Assembly: GCA_037389465.1 (NCBI GenBank)
Contig: JAZARR010000170.1
Location: 1,434,001-1,498,000 of the forward strand
Source: Baylisascaris procyonis
Taxonomy: Eukaryota; Nematoda; Chromadorea; Rhabditida; Ascarididae
Reading direction: 5' to 3'
DNA: 64,000 nucleotides
In this document: piece by piece, positions 40,199 through 53,800 of the stretch
Numbering within the stretch: position 1 is the stretch's first letter
Layout of the letters: each line of letters opens with the position of its first letter
Made by a program: the position numbers and the translations under genes
The notes under the pieces: generated by a model
Seen by the model: only the letters and a program-made list of their open reading frames with translations
Told to the model about the DNA's origin: nothing
Database searches by the model: none

Positions 40199-40683
40199 AC
40201 CTCTGGTTGATACAATTATTTTATTCATAAATGACGGTACTCCAACAGACTATATGCATAGGCGGTCTTTTCGAAATTATTCCCTTTGTCTTTTGCTGTT
40301 AAAAGGCGAGAATAATATGCAATCTCTTGATTTTTGACAGCTGCTCTGTCACTATGTTAGGTTTTTGATTGTTTTGATTTTTTGTTCTCTATGTAAAAAT
40401 TCACACTCCATCATCGAAATATTTTGCTATTCACTATACAAAAACTTGGTTGCCCTCTCATAGAAAGTGAACAGAAGGGCTAACTTCCTTATTTGCCTTG
40501 TGAAGCATGTTTGGTTTTTTCTAACTTTTAAGTTGGATTTTATGACAGCTATAAGAGGACGCAGAGAGCTACAATGAAGTTTTAATGCCAAATTGCTTCA
40601 CGAGCAATTGGTGAGAAGTCTATTCAAATTAAAGCGTTATCTTCATCCCTATGGATAGCTAAGAAGCAAATATTCAAATTCAG

Positions 40684-40845
40684 TATGAACTCTTGTCATC
40701 TCGAGATGTTTGTACCGCTAGGTTGAAGGCAGTACTATCTACCTTAGTCAGAATGAGTCAAGAAGGCGTCCAATTGTTGAGCATGTTTCAGCAATTCAGC
40801 TGGTCATTCAAGGCTGAATTTCAAGAAGAAAAATTTGATTTTTAG
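40684..40845 (+). CDS. Acceptor-bounded open segment, possible exon
   Basis: Not recognised. The sequence attcaaattcag forms a good 3' splice site, followed by 53 open codons and TAG. The reading starts YELLSSRDVCTARLKAVLST and looks helical and codon-biased. It is phase 0, which fits a donor at 40173 only if the frame starting MPNRIGDATSS at 40074 is used. The antisense strand is interrupted. It may be the last exon of a small plus-strand gene or a relic. Confidence 0.25.
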   Translation, partial: YELLSSRDVCTARLKAVLSTLVRMSQEGVQLLSMFQQFSWSFKAEFQEEKFDF

Positions 40846-41422
40846 AATTGAACACTGATTAAGTCGCAAAGTTCATGTAACCGTCACTGGATGCACCGCA
40901 ATAATTTTCTCCCGAATTCTTGCTAGTACAGTCCTTGAGAAATCAATCTTTGCATGTTGAAAGCGACAATCTAGCTCAGTGCAGATAAACGCAGCGTTTG
41001 TGTCCACTGTCTGCACGTTAGACTCAAGTACTAAAAATAGGTTGAAATTCCAATTAGAACGCTATCAGATCGTCGAAGAAGTCAACATTTGGCCGTAGAT
41101 TCCATGCGGTGATCGATGCTTAGTGAAAAAGAGAAAGTGACCATACACAGTGCTGTCCACAACGCTGACATAGTCAGATGACCAGCATTGGTCATTCGGT
41201 TGTTATGCATTAATCATAGAATGAATTGTTGAGAAGTGCTAGCGAAATATCGGGATTCATATCATCATATTATTTCGCTACTCGTTTGTTTTTCATTAAG
41301 ATTTGTACAATAGCAACGGTAAACGCAGTTGTGACGATGATTCTAGTTAATAACTTCACCATACTACAATAAGAAGCATTTCCGCTCATTATAAAAATCA
41401 AAAAGCTGAGGTTCCCGCACAT

Positions 41423-44400
41423 TCATCGCCGCCCTGCTGCTACTTTTGGTGCCGGTTTTGCTGGAGCTGCCGGAGTCGGTTTGGCGGCTGTCTTCGGCGG
41501 TTCTGGTGGTGGTTCTTCCTATAATAAATAAGATATCTTCCTTTGAAGGTTCACTGCCGTATATAAAGCAAATGGATGGAGTAAAACTTCTTATATTTAT
41601 TTTGATGATAAGCACATCTTCATGGCCAGAACCCACTGCCCGAATATAATTGAAATTAAAAACTCTATATTGGATATAAGCGTGGATAACCTTGAGGCAA
41701 TGCGAAAATTCCAATGCCTTATCATTTATAAATTTTTGGCATTGGTTGTCACTAAATTCTTCTCGCTAGATTAGAATGAAGCGAAATAATTACTGGTGCT
41801 TCTTCCTTCACTGGTTCTGGTGGTGGCGGCTCATCTTCTTCAACGTCATCGACATTTGGCACAACGAGTGGTATAGGTCGGACAGGTGGCTTTGCGAGGT
41901 CGCCTTCAGCTTTCTGCTGCTCCACATACTTAGGTGGCTCCAGATTCTTGCGTAACTGCTCTAATTCCTCGTTTTCACGACGGCCCCATTCTGGTGGTGG
42001 TCGTGCCGTTCCGTGGGCAATTTTCGGTGGTTTCTTGATAACGGGCTGAAATGTAGGATAATGAGCGTTGCATAACGGAAGAATCTGTGGTCGTTAAGGT
42101 ACATCATTCTAAAAGACATGCGTGCAACAACAGGTAGGTTCTGCGAACATAGAGTTCTGCGAATCATCACGTACATGAAGAAAGAACTGGCATGTTCAGC
42201 GGCTCTGTTAAAGCTTTTATATTTTATTATTCTTCAGCAATGATCCAATGGATGCTTTTCCCTTCCCTTTGATCTAAAGCATTCCTTAATGCAGCTCGTT
42301 ATAAGTTCACTTTATTGCTACTATATATATTTGAAGAATCTTTCATATATCATTGGATAAAAATAGTGCTTCAAGTCATGTGGATAGTGGCAATTGACGT
42401 ATGAAACTAATAAACAACCCTTTATTGTTTTTTTTTTCTTGCACTCTAAATGCTTTTGCGGCCTTCTCTCAAATCTACACTCCATGTGTTTTCTGATATT
42501 GAATTCAGCGATTAGAACTACATGGATCTTTCCAACTTCTGGAGGGATTTTCATTAAATATTTTGACTAGCATCTTCTTCACCAGGTAGACGTTACTGTC
42601 ACTCAATGAACGGCTGTTTGAATCACTCAGGCCAAGCTATTTAGTGCCAGCTAGAGCGATATTTGAAGTTGCGCAGATTGATGACTTAAGTAATATTATC
42701 TTTTCAACCGTTTTTGTGTTGTTCATTAATAGAGCTTTCTAAGATCACAAGACTTTGTTGGCCACAGTATGAAGGGGGATGTGAGAAGTGAAAGAGGGAG
42801 AGAAAAGAATGTGAAGAATAGAAGCTTTTACCACATTAGCCACAGGTGTGTCTGAAGCACAAAAAAGTTATTGAGTATAGTGGATCAACCGTCAGAGTTT
42901 CCGAACGTCGGAAACAGGAAATGAAGCGTTTGAAGATAAAGATTTGCTAGATGAGTTTCACGATTACATGAAAGAGCATCCCATACCTCACCGAAGATGC
43001 ATGACTATGAAATTCACTGAAATTTTGTCGTCCTTTCCAAGGAGAAGGAGCATCACAATCTCTGCCTCGATTACGAACATGATGACTTGAGTTGATAAAG
43101 TGCAGTTATAATGGTTAATACAGAGTCAGGTCTCTCGCTTATATCTTACTTATAAAAGTATGGGATTTAACGATGCAGCAAATTGTAAGGCATGCTGAGA
43201 AATGATTTCTCTTATCTTTATGATATCTTTAACGTTGCAGCATACAATGAGCGCTACGATGAATTACAGCTTCGTTGATTCAGGCGACTCAATAACCGAT
43301 TACCTCAATTACCATGACCACATTCTGGCTTTGGCTTTCTGAGGCTATTCTCATATCTTAGGCTATTTCGCCGTGCGTATCGCCATCACCGAATCATGAG
43401 TTTGATTTCAGAGACCGTTTGAGCAAAAGTACAACACCAGCAATTTGCAAGCGCAAGAAGATTATGGCTTTGTTAGCGTGTTCGAACTCTCAGGAACACA
43501 TTTCCATCAGCCATAAATTTAATCCCGCAAGTAATAATTTGGCAATAATATGTCGCTTCAAAATAGCAAATATGCTAACAACGAGATAAATGGAGTTTCT
43601 ATTAAGGTGATTACGGTGGATGAAAAGTAGCCAACCTTTTCGTATAAGTCACGACGATCGCTATATGATCTCCTGTCGATTTGGCGATCGAATTTCGAAG
43701 CGACGTTCACCTTTGGCTGAAATTTAATTTATCAGCAAAGTGACCAAAGCTATCTGATATTTCTGTAAAGAATAGATTAATGAACGGGAACTAACAGGAG
43801 CAGCAATATCATCCCAAAAAGAATTTATTGATGCCGAGTTCATTGGTCAAAGGAAACTCTTAGACTATGGTATATTCTAAGGAAAATTTACCGTATTTTG
43901 TCATTTATAAACCCCTTCTCAATATTTCACTCTTCTAATGAACGTATTTTTTCGAGGATACTAAATTCTCCGTTCCTTGGATCCGATTGAACAAATCCTG
44001 CAAATGCTGTGGCGTAGCTGATACAGTTACAAACGTCAGCCGTAGCTGTCAAATTTCTTGATTACTTGATCGTCTTCAAGTCCTTGGATATGCGAAGAGA
44101 CCAGTGAAGAAAAATTTACGAATGGTCGGAGCAAATAAATCAAAAACAATTTCATCATCAACAGCTGATTTACTTTCGTCGTCATACCTGAAGAAGAGGG
44201 TTTTCGAGGAGAAAACTTTTGCTGCTTTCCACATAAATTGCCTTTTGCTTTAGCTATGCACCTGCTAAAGTGTATTCATCACATTGTCCATTGTCTCTGA
44301 TCAACGATCACACTTTTTTTGAACAACAAATTCTTTTGCAATAAGCAAGAAAAATTTCTTCTCAAACAACAATAGGTGCAACTAACTGGATGAACGGAAG

Positions 44401-47400
44401 CTGCTGCCTCTTCGGGATCGAGACCTTTCTGCAGGGCCTTATTACGAGCGACCTGTCGTTCACGCTCGTGCAATTCTTTCAGCTGCAATTTTGAGATCAT
44501 AGAGAAGAAATTTTCATAAAATACTTTCAATATGGCCGATCTAAAAGCTACGACAGTGATTCAGTTTCTTAAGCCTCTTTCAAGCATCACTTCTGAAATC
44601 TTTCTTCACGTCTATGAGGAATTATGTAGGGATATAGAGATTGTCTACGAGGCAGCAGGTGGAGACCTAATACTCTTCATGAGGGAAATTCATGTGAAAT
44701 ACAACATATCTCCCTAGATAATAGCCAATTTGCTTATGAAATTTTTCTCATGAATAGTAAAGAAATTTCTGCAAAAATTTGATAATTATAAACATAAATA
44801 TTAACATAAATGCAAATATAAACGTAATTTCAGACTTTGATTGCCATATAAAAACTATTATATATGGATACCCTAAGTTTTTCTCAAAGTTTTTTCCTAA
44901 ATTTCCTAGTTTTTTGTAAGGGCGCATAATCGGAAGCAAACATCTATATCATCAGGGCAAATCAATTCTTTTGTTCCTCAATAATTTATGAATATTTAAG
45001 TTCTCTCTTTGTTGTAAGTAGTTTCCTCTAGGATTTCAAGAATAACCAAAGAATATCATTTTTTTCATTGAATCTTCATGGAAGAGAATAATCATCCACG
45101 CTTCCAAAAAGCGAAGATGTAGTTATTAAGGGATTTTCGATCAAAGACGGCTTATAACAGCTTAAAAAAGGCCATAGAATAGATGAGATACTTCCTTTCA
45201 GAAGGAAGATAAAACATGAGTTTTTTTTTTCTAGTAGGGTGAAAGTCAATAGTTTTAGAAAATTTACATCGTACTCCTGGCGCTCATGTCGTTTCTCCAA
45301 ATCGTATTTCTCAGCTTCGAGTTTACAAATACGCGCATGGAGTTGTTTGATTTTCTCTCTGAGGTCGTTCTCGAGGATATCAGCAGGGTCAACAGCACGT
45401 CGACTAATTGCGGCAATAAATGCTTTCTTTGCTTCCTCTTTCTCCTCTTTCGATGATTCCTGCTTAGCCTAAATATTGACTCCGTTTTAGAGCATATATG
45501 ACATAATAACATTCACAATGTTAGAAAAGACTAATGTACACCAAGTTTATGCGCGCACTAAGAACGTCTTCATTTCATAGTCGAATTACATAGTTTCCTA
45601 CTAGGGTCAAAAAAGCATTTTTGAAGATATTGCAACAAAAGTGTCCACGTTTATATCTTCAGCTGATCAACAGGTTCTTGATCTCAGAATCTGATCAAAA
45701 ATGAGTACGTCCTTTGCTTAATATTGCTGACATCATTACATTACAGTTGGCTTCGATTAATATTGCCGAACGTTTTGGTGATATTATTGGCAATCCGTTT
45801 CGAACGTTCTGATCTCAAGCAAGCCGCACTGATGGATTTTGACTAAATAAAGTATTGCCTTTCATAAATTTTTGAATGTTCTTTTTGAGACGTATATATA
45901 TCTGCGTTTTTGAATATACATATATAAACTCGAAATGAATACACCGTATCAGTAGCTGATTTCGTCACCAAAACAGTCGACGAGCGGAGAACTATAGTCC
46001 AGCATCGTCCCATGAGATTGCCTTTTGATAACCATTATTTTAAAGGACTTTAAAGTATATTTTGAAAGACATTTTGGCGTTGAAGAAATTAAACAAGGCA
46101 ATTGCTCATTTTCTTTTCTCGTTGTTCTTCTTTGTTAACCGACAGCAAGTTGACATCGAAGCAGATCATTTTCTCTGGTAAGTTAGTGGCATATAATCAT
46201 ATTTTAAGAGTAAGCCTACTTACACCAAGAGCTCCGAAATTGTCGATCCTCTCTCGCTTCGTCACAGTGAAATTACGTCCACCGGCTGCAGCAGCGGATG
46301 CGGCAGCAAATGAACCAGCCATCATTTCCTGTCGCTTCTTTCTTTCCTCTTCTCTTCGTCGCTTTTCAGCTTCGATACGAGCTTTACTCTCTTCCTTGAA
46401 TAGAACTTCAATTCAAAAAAATTTTCTCCTCACTCCGGCTGGTCTCAATTTACCAACCAACTGGATGAAACAAAGGATTATAGTAGAAAATGTCGAGTGT
46501 TATATGTACCTGACATGTTTTTGAACTTAAACTGATGCCGATGACTGATTTACACTTCGTTTATCCCATTATCTCTCAGTATAACCTATATTCGAATCTT
46601 CTGCATACAAGCGATCCGTTATGATAGAAGGTTCCACATATACTACTCTTTAATACATTGATGATTAATTTTTGCTTATAAATTTGCAATACTGCAATAG
46701 AAACTGGAGTGGAATAGGAAGGAATACTAGAAAACGCGTGCGATTGACAGATCAAAGATTAATTACGAATGAATTTGCTTGATTCGAAATAAACAGCCTT
46801 AGGGTGGTACGCAGTTAACTGAGGAGCTAGCTATGAACGAATTCAGTTGCGACCGCGTGTATTTTCTGCGTCTTGATTGAGTTACGTCTTGCGGTTTCAC
46901 TTTACTTAAGTTTCGTTTTACTCGAGTTTATCTGAGATTCCACAATCCCAGATATAGAATTTAACGGAGGAAACGATTTTAACTGTTCGGGCTTCCTTTA
47001 CTGGTATATTTTTAGGAATAGTTTATTAGACTGTTTGCCTTTTCAATATTCCATTTCACTGGAATTCGACAAGCCTCTTCTTCGTAATTGAGTTGTGGCT
47101 AGGGCTGCATACAGACATTTTATATATATATAAGTTTTTTTTCGCTAAAATTGCAAATGCACATTATAAATCAACACGGGAATACCCTTCAACTAATGAC
47201 GATAAATATATCATTCTTTTAGTAGATATATGCTTCGTTAAGTACAGCAACAATTTTTTTCGACTACAACCTTGCCAGTTCCAGCTTTATTTGTTCAAGC
47301 CAGCAGTGTCAGCGATAGAACGCCGAATATGCTTTAATTAGAGTGCGCACAGAAATTGCTGTAACTGAACTCTCATATAGCACTTATATAATGTATGGCA

Positions 47401-50400
47401 TTTATATATCTACTATATTATATTCGTTGCCAAAAAAGTTGCTCCACAAATCTATACTTCACTATGGCTCAGTATTGAGGAATATAGTATAGACTAGTGG
47501 TAGAGAAAGTGACACATCGATTATGGTCATGAAATCATAAAATCGTGGATTGGTTTTGCTCATGTATTGTCTCTTCATTGAAATTTTCATTCATGGCCTT
47601 ACAGCAGAGGATAATAGCTTCATTTCGTGATAGAAGCTCTTCCTTATTGAACGATATAAGCAAAAATTTCTTGCTAAGGGAATAAATGATGCACTAGCCT
47701 CTTCTTGTCGCCTACGTTCCTCCTCTTGGCGTCGTCTTTCAGCGAATTCTCGTTCCTCTTCGGCACGTTGTTGCCTTCGTTGCTCTTGTTTTTCTTTCAA
47801 CGCTCGTAATTCCTCATCAATTTGCTCCCTTTCTGCTCGACGTCTTTCTTCGTAGTCTTGCATCTTTGCTGCTTCCTCTTCTTCATGACGTTTTTTGGCT
47901 GCCTGAAAAAAAGTATTGCAGGATGCAAGGTGCTTATTTCTTAAGTGAAACGATTCTCATCAGACGATTTCAACGAGTCGAACACCTTAATAGTGTTGAT
48001 TATGATAATGACAAAATAATTCGGAAATACAGATTGGCATGGTGAAAGTTTTCAAATACACTAGGATGGCTTAATCCTGAAACAGTTTGAAATCGAGGAT
48101 AATGCGCCAGTGGTCACTTCTCAAAAAGTAGGAAATTTAAGGCAAATGGATGTTTGATCGCTCTTGAGCAGCGTGAATGTTATGAAAGGATTGCTTCCAG
48201 AAGCTCATAATTTCTATGAAAAATGTTCATTTTTCAGCAACTCAGGAAGGTGATCATTATTTGTTTTTTTCCTTCTTTCTTACTTTCTTCTCTCAGGATC
48301 CTCGATCATAATCACGTAAATTCTAGCAGTTTGTTCGAATAACATATTCCCGAGGTTTTTGCGGCAGTTGTTTTACTTGCTTCCGCAGATTTTTTCTTCG
48401 ACTTTTTGAACGCATTGTAGAACAACTGTCATTTTTGTTATAGACATTTGTGATTGTGTGATTAATAGATGCTAAGAGCGAAGTACGAAAAATCGTGGAG
48501 GCGTAATATGTTCATCGATGGAGGAATAAATAGGACGTGAGTTTGTTTAGGACAACATTGCAAAGTTGTTCGCTTTTCGAGAACAACACTCCAACAGACT
48601 TGCATAGCATACTAGCTAGATATTTCAAGGAAATAGCTGCTATATCGAGAAGGCAGGCGTTAAATAAACTTACCAGCATGGCTTTTTCAGCCTCTGTTTG
48701 TACTTCAGGTGCTTTTTCCTCCTTTTCTTGAGGAGGTCGGCGAGGCCTAAAAATTTTCTATTACATGATCAAAAACGGGATTCGGTTAATAGAAGAGAAT
48801 TTCTAGGTGCGAAATAGGTAAGGATGCAAATTCGAAACGCTCAGCAATTTTAATCGAAGTCGCTGTTGTTTCGAAAAGGAAACTGAGGAGTGAGATCTAT
48901 TGTATGGGTAATTAGGAAGTTATAGAAACCTGATAGAGGAGGAGAGTCACACATATACGTTAAAGTGCACAAAAAGGAAACGAATGGTTCGTGCAGGAAA
49001 AAAATTGTGAAATGCATGCTGCTGCAAAGGAAAATTTCTATACTATTGCAAATTGAAATGGGAACGTTTGAATTTCTTTTCGTAAATCGGGAAACAGTCG
49101 TTTGATTTTGCGAGTGCTGAAATGCTTCGAAATTTTTACTGTTGTTAGTGAACAATGATTTTTATAAAATCCTATACAAACTCACTTGTATTCTTCTTCT
49201 TCGGGCTCGATCTCACTAAAAAAAAATAGGGCACTTCATGAAGTATCATCCATAGTCGAAATGAGGGAAATATTTGCTGAAGAAACAAGAAAATGAAGAG
49301 GTTTCGGTAACTAAAGAAAAAGGCAAAACTTAGCCATAGATGGGTTCTAACGCATATAAGGCAACTCTTATTGTTCTAGCTAATTTTCCTTTCAAAGATA
49401 TCAAAATTAGAGAGAATTTAAGCACTTCTTTCATTATAATGTCGTTCAGCTTCACCCTGAGCACCTGCGAAGAACAGGTTTGTATTGATTCCGTCCGAGA
49501 AAAAAAGAGGCCTACTGGGGGAGAGGGGGGGAGGGAGAGGAAGGCTAATTGCATGAACGTTGCATTCCTAGCAGCTTGCGACCATAAACGAAGTTTCAAA
49601 ATGCACACTTTTCTTCTTCTTCGGCTGGAGGTGGTGGCTCCTCTTCTGCAGGCGGTTCTGGTTCATTCTCCTCGGCTGCTTCTTCTTCTTCTTCCTCCTC
49701 CTCCTCTGCCTCAGAACTGAAAACAACCTAATTGCATCAAACTTTATTATTCAGAAATCAAATGGGCTTGATCAAAACAACTTTTTAATTCCATAACTTT
49801 ATATCTCTCACAATTTTATTTTATGATTTTAAAAAATTTGCGATGAAGGGAACAAATGGTATTGAATCAGCGATTTGTGGTTCTATTAAGCGCAGATAAG
49901 CAGTTCTAATTTTTAGCTATTAAGATGGAAGCCTAAGTTTATATTCCTACAAATCGCTCGTTTATGCTTGTTCAGATAACCATCGAGTCGAAACTTTGCA
50001 ACAACAATAAAGCATAATGACATGTCTAAAGGAATAAAAACGAAAAATATATGATGCCGGAAACTGTTTGAGATTTTCTATTGCATAATGACGTAAAAAT
50101 GAAAATTTTTTTGCGCATTTTACCTTTGAGCAAGAACTAAGCAGGATAGATTTTAATGGTAAGTTCACTTACACCTTTATTTTTCATAAAAACTAAAATA
50201 ACCAAATGTAATCTCTCTACTCGTGTCTCAATGGAACTGGTAAGGTTTCTTCAAGATTTAACAATTTCTCGTAGGATAGTTGAAAGCGCATAACTTAGCT
50301 GATGCGTAGAGGTGCTTAATTAAAATACTCTAAGTTATGACTTCGAAATGTCCAACGATAGATGTCACGTTGCACTTGAGGATCTAGTTAATTGCTTCAA

Positions 50401-50835
50401 GAGGGTACTAAACGCTTTTGGAAAACGCTATACGTCGAACTGAGTCCTATGATCTGCAGCATGAAAACCGTTTCATTATAAATAGTCTCCAATGAATTAG
50501 GGCTATTGCGCCGTTACATTTTGTTCCCGCCATTCGACACCGCCAGCTGGTGTAGATATCAAAGATAAACTGGCGAATACGCACAAACAACCTGAATATA
50601 CATCGATAATCAAGATTAAATGAAATCAGGTATCGTAATAATCGACTTCCACCTTCTGCTCTCATTATGTGATTGCTTTTACATAAAATCGAGGGAAATC
50701 TTTGGTCTACGGTCATGATTGACCGATATATGCCACAATTGTGGATTCTAGGAAATGCCTTTTATGCTCAAAATAAAAATGATGGAATTTGCTCGAGATT
50801 TGAATGACTTACATCTCTTCCTCTTCTTCGGCCAT
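41423..50835 (-). CDS. Troponin T, copy A (complete, 11 exons)
   Basis: Troponin T ties troponin I and C to tropomyosin on muscle thin filaments. Exons: 50813-50835, 49609-49716, 49186-49215, 48674-48746, 47699-47902, 46224-46394, 45268-45468, 44387-44482, 43636-43716, 41794-42045, 41423-41518; 444 residues, phases consistent. Residues 1-55 are a very acidic Glu/Pro head. About 80-175 is the charged helix of the tropomyosin-binding part ([20 protein letters not shown]). About 225-290 is the heptad region that pairs with troponin I ([20 protein letters not shown]). Then [32 protein letters not shown], and a Pro/Ala/Glu tail ending KVAAGRR. It belongs to the mup-2/tnt family of C. elegans; which paralogue is unclear. 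The ATG (50833-50835) lies two bases after a ccacag acceptor-like site, perhaps for spliced leader. Intron 5 has a GC donor. Confidence 0.95.
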
Positions 50836-53800
50836 TACTGTGGTAACGAGAAATTTCGATCAGGTCGCTGAAAAGAAACATTCATTAATATCAAAGTAGC
50901 GCTTGAATTTTCCGAGCAAGAAAGCTCCCGAATAATATTAGCAATGTCATACTATCAGTGCATTCAGAAGAAGCTTTGAAATGATGCCCATGGTTTATCA
51001 GTAAATTCCTCTATACTGGCCGAAGATAGCATTAGAAAGGCTGCTACACGAGGTATCAGACAATGAACCACGTCCCACTTATTCTGGATTTCCCTTTGTT
51101 CATAAAGTCGTTGGCTATGAAAGGATTCAAACAGTCTGTATGCACAATATTAAAGATGAACATAATGTACTGTGACAGTACACCCACGATGTGATATGGT
51201 ATCACTATTACAAAATTACCATATAATATCATTTATAACGAATGCGGTATTACATTCATATTCTTATGGATCTTCAGAATGTTGATAGATCTACTTGGAA
51301 GGGCAATATGTGGTGGAATCGGCGATGCAATGGTCAACACCTAAATACACAATGATCATATCAACTTATAGGAGTGCAAATCAGTACGCGTGAAAAGGCA
51401 CAATGAATAAACGTTTCGGATTAGCCATATAAAAGCATCAGCATCATCTTCAACACTTATTTTACTATATTTGCACAACTACGATTGGTGGCTCATTCTG
51501 CAGTGGTCCGTTTTCTTCACAAGGCTCTTTTTGTTTTCTTTTTTTCTCGCAAATTAGTTGTCGTAAAGCATATTACGGCACCATTTTGTCTATGTTTGTG
51601 CAAGTGTGTTCAATTATATTTGTTTGAACGACATTTTCAACTTAGAAGTCACCACAGCTATAGAAAAAAAATTTAGTGGCTCTAATCAACGCAATACTAA
51701 TGTGTTTTCCTTCTTTCGAATATGATGTTCCAGTGGTGCACTGCTTGGGCAACTAGATTGCTTTGCACTGACAAGAGTTTTTTTTCGTTTTGAAAACTAC
51801 TCAAGAAACAGACATAAATATATACATATGTTTGTGCAAACACAAGTACGGGTTAGCGGAAATGCCTTTTACGGATAGACTCAAAAACATCGTAAAGAAA
51901 TTTGGTCTGCGATGGAATTAGGGCATTTGCCGTTCACTTCAACTAGGTTTATTTCATGCTATGACCAAATTCAAGCAGATAAGATTGTACATCAGATAGA
52001 GTAACAATTCGGCGTATGTATGAAGCGTGAAACATGCGATTATTTAGTCAAATACTATTTTAGGGATAGGTGTGTGATTAATAAATTGAACAACAGGTGG
52101 AATATTTGAGGTTGCGTGCTAAAGGGCATAGTAAGATCATAGAGGAATTTTCCACGTTTAGAGCCATATAACTCAAGCGTTTTCGAAAATTCTGTCATTT
52201 AAATTAGCCTAACGAATCTGTTGAGATGAAGTTGTCACATAAAAACCGCTGAATGATGGTAAGCCAACTTCTCAGATGAATGCTAGACATAACGCATTCA
52301 CAATAGTGAATGATAATATTTGCATATAGCGAATCGACTATTGCGGGAATGGGATGCGATGATCCAGATAATTTGGGATGCGATATTCTAGAAGAAAAAC
52401 AAAACTTGAATTAATCATAAATAACAGTTAGATGATTCATTGCTGAGTACTTGGTAGTCATTTTACAGTACCTGATTTAAAATGTCTATGCCCTAAATGA
52501 CGCCCATCATCCATACTAAATAAAAATCCACGGCGCGTTTTTTAGGCGAATTTTTTTTTCGACAATTCGGAGATGAAGCGACGCCCACTAGTTCCCTTTT
52601 TCATCAATAGTGTTCTGCATGAAATTATGCAGTGCAAAAACGTAGTCCACATCAAGAACAGCCTTCTAATTGAACAACTTATTAGCGAGATTTTTCAAGG
52701 TTGTTGATAGTGTATCATCGACCTTAATACCGCACTCATCCACGATATGAAGGCTGCTGGTACCACAGCAATCCCAATCACTGTGTTGATGACAAGTGAG
52801 ACTGTAGCTCATCTAACGGTATCGGTTGACTTGTTTTTTCGCATTTGACGGTGGCCAGCGACTGGCTCACATTTGGTTTTGATTGCTTAGAAGCGTAAGG
52901 AAAGGAAAGGCGCTGATTTGGAAATATTTGCATAAAGATTCAAGAAACAATAGCAACGGATTGGATAGTATTTTCATAGAGTGGTGGTGCAATCACACAG
53001 AACTGTCGCACTTCTCCCAAGATCTGAATATGCAGAAAAAACATGAATTTATGTATACAGATGGATCAGAATGGGATGAATGAGCAAATAGAAATAACGG
53101 GAATGCTGGAACGGACAGGAGAAGTACAGCACAGGTTAGCGACGGGGGTGAAGTTGTGATGTGAGCATATTTTATAGGCCAAGCAGGCGGGCTTTGTTCC
53201 TTAGCGAACGCCCCCCTTTCGCGTGTTGCCAGTGCTAGCTTTTGCCCTTACGACAGCCCACATTCGGGCCGATTGTGCATTGCGCGCATTGGATGCCTCA
53301 GCTACAGCTGCATTTTACAGCCCTTAGCAAATACTGTGCGGCATTCATCTGCGGCTAATATTTGCCTGAAATAACTTTCAATAAAGGAGGTGGCGTATTG
53401 CTTGCACAATGAAATGAATGCTTTCAAAGAAAACGTTATAGTTGTGCTGACGATTTAACCATGAAAATAGAATACGTAATGAGCCCACTCACCGAAGTAT
53501 TCATTTTGTATAGAAGTCTTCGAAATATGCAAATTTTTTTCCAATGCCAGTTTCATTGCTAGCTCCGCCTTAATTGGAACCTTATCGGGTAATGAAAAAA
53601 TTCATAATCTGTACCTCAAATTTTGATGGAAAAATCATAGAACAAAAAATGTCATGCTATTTAAAATACAGGAAATGAACTATCGAATGAGAAGGATTTA
53701 GATTTTTTAAATGATGATCATATTTGATGTGACGCACTATACGAAGTAGCCTATCACAAGACCGACATTTAGTAACGAGGCAAATGCTCGATTAGCCTAT

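Larger units (their letters stand above)
32696..41422. other. Intergenic region between rootletin and troponin T copy A
   Basis: No complete gene can be supported. Most of the stretch is AT-rich with scattered short open frames. A few segments look more like exons: a minus-strand terminal-exon candidate (37071-37187), a plus-strand short secreted-peptide candidate (40031-40198) and a plus-strand acceptor-bounded open segment (40684-40845). Around 32930-33510 several overlapping frames are open on both strands, but each is interrupted and no splice-compatible set was found; it may be a decayed gene or element. The rootletin promoter should lie just above 32695 and the troponin T copy A 3' UTR just below 41423. 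Confidence 0.6.

Noticed and set aside
46102..46524. 140-codon plus-strand frame
   Set aside because: It is the antisense shadow of troponin T copy A exon 6, whose identity is certain from its paralogue.
49340..49720. 126-codon plus-strand frame rich in Leu and Pro
   Set aside because: It is antisense to the Glu-rich exon 2 of troponin T copy A; runs of GAA/GAG read as Leu/Phe/Ser on the other strand.
52883..53083. Possible RNase H or reverse transcriptase fragment (motif YTDGS)
   Set aside because: Only the five-residue motif matches; the required downstream Glu and Asp motifs are absent and the frame ends at once.
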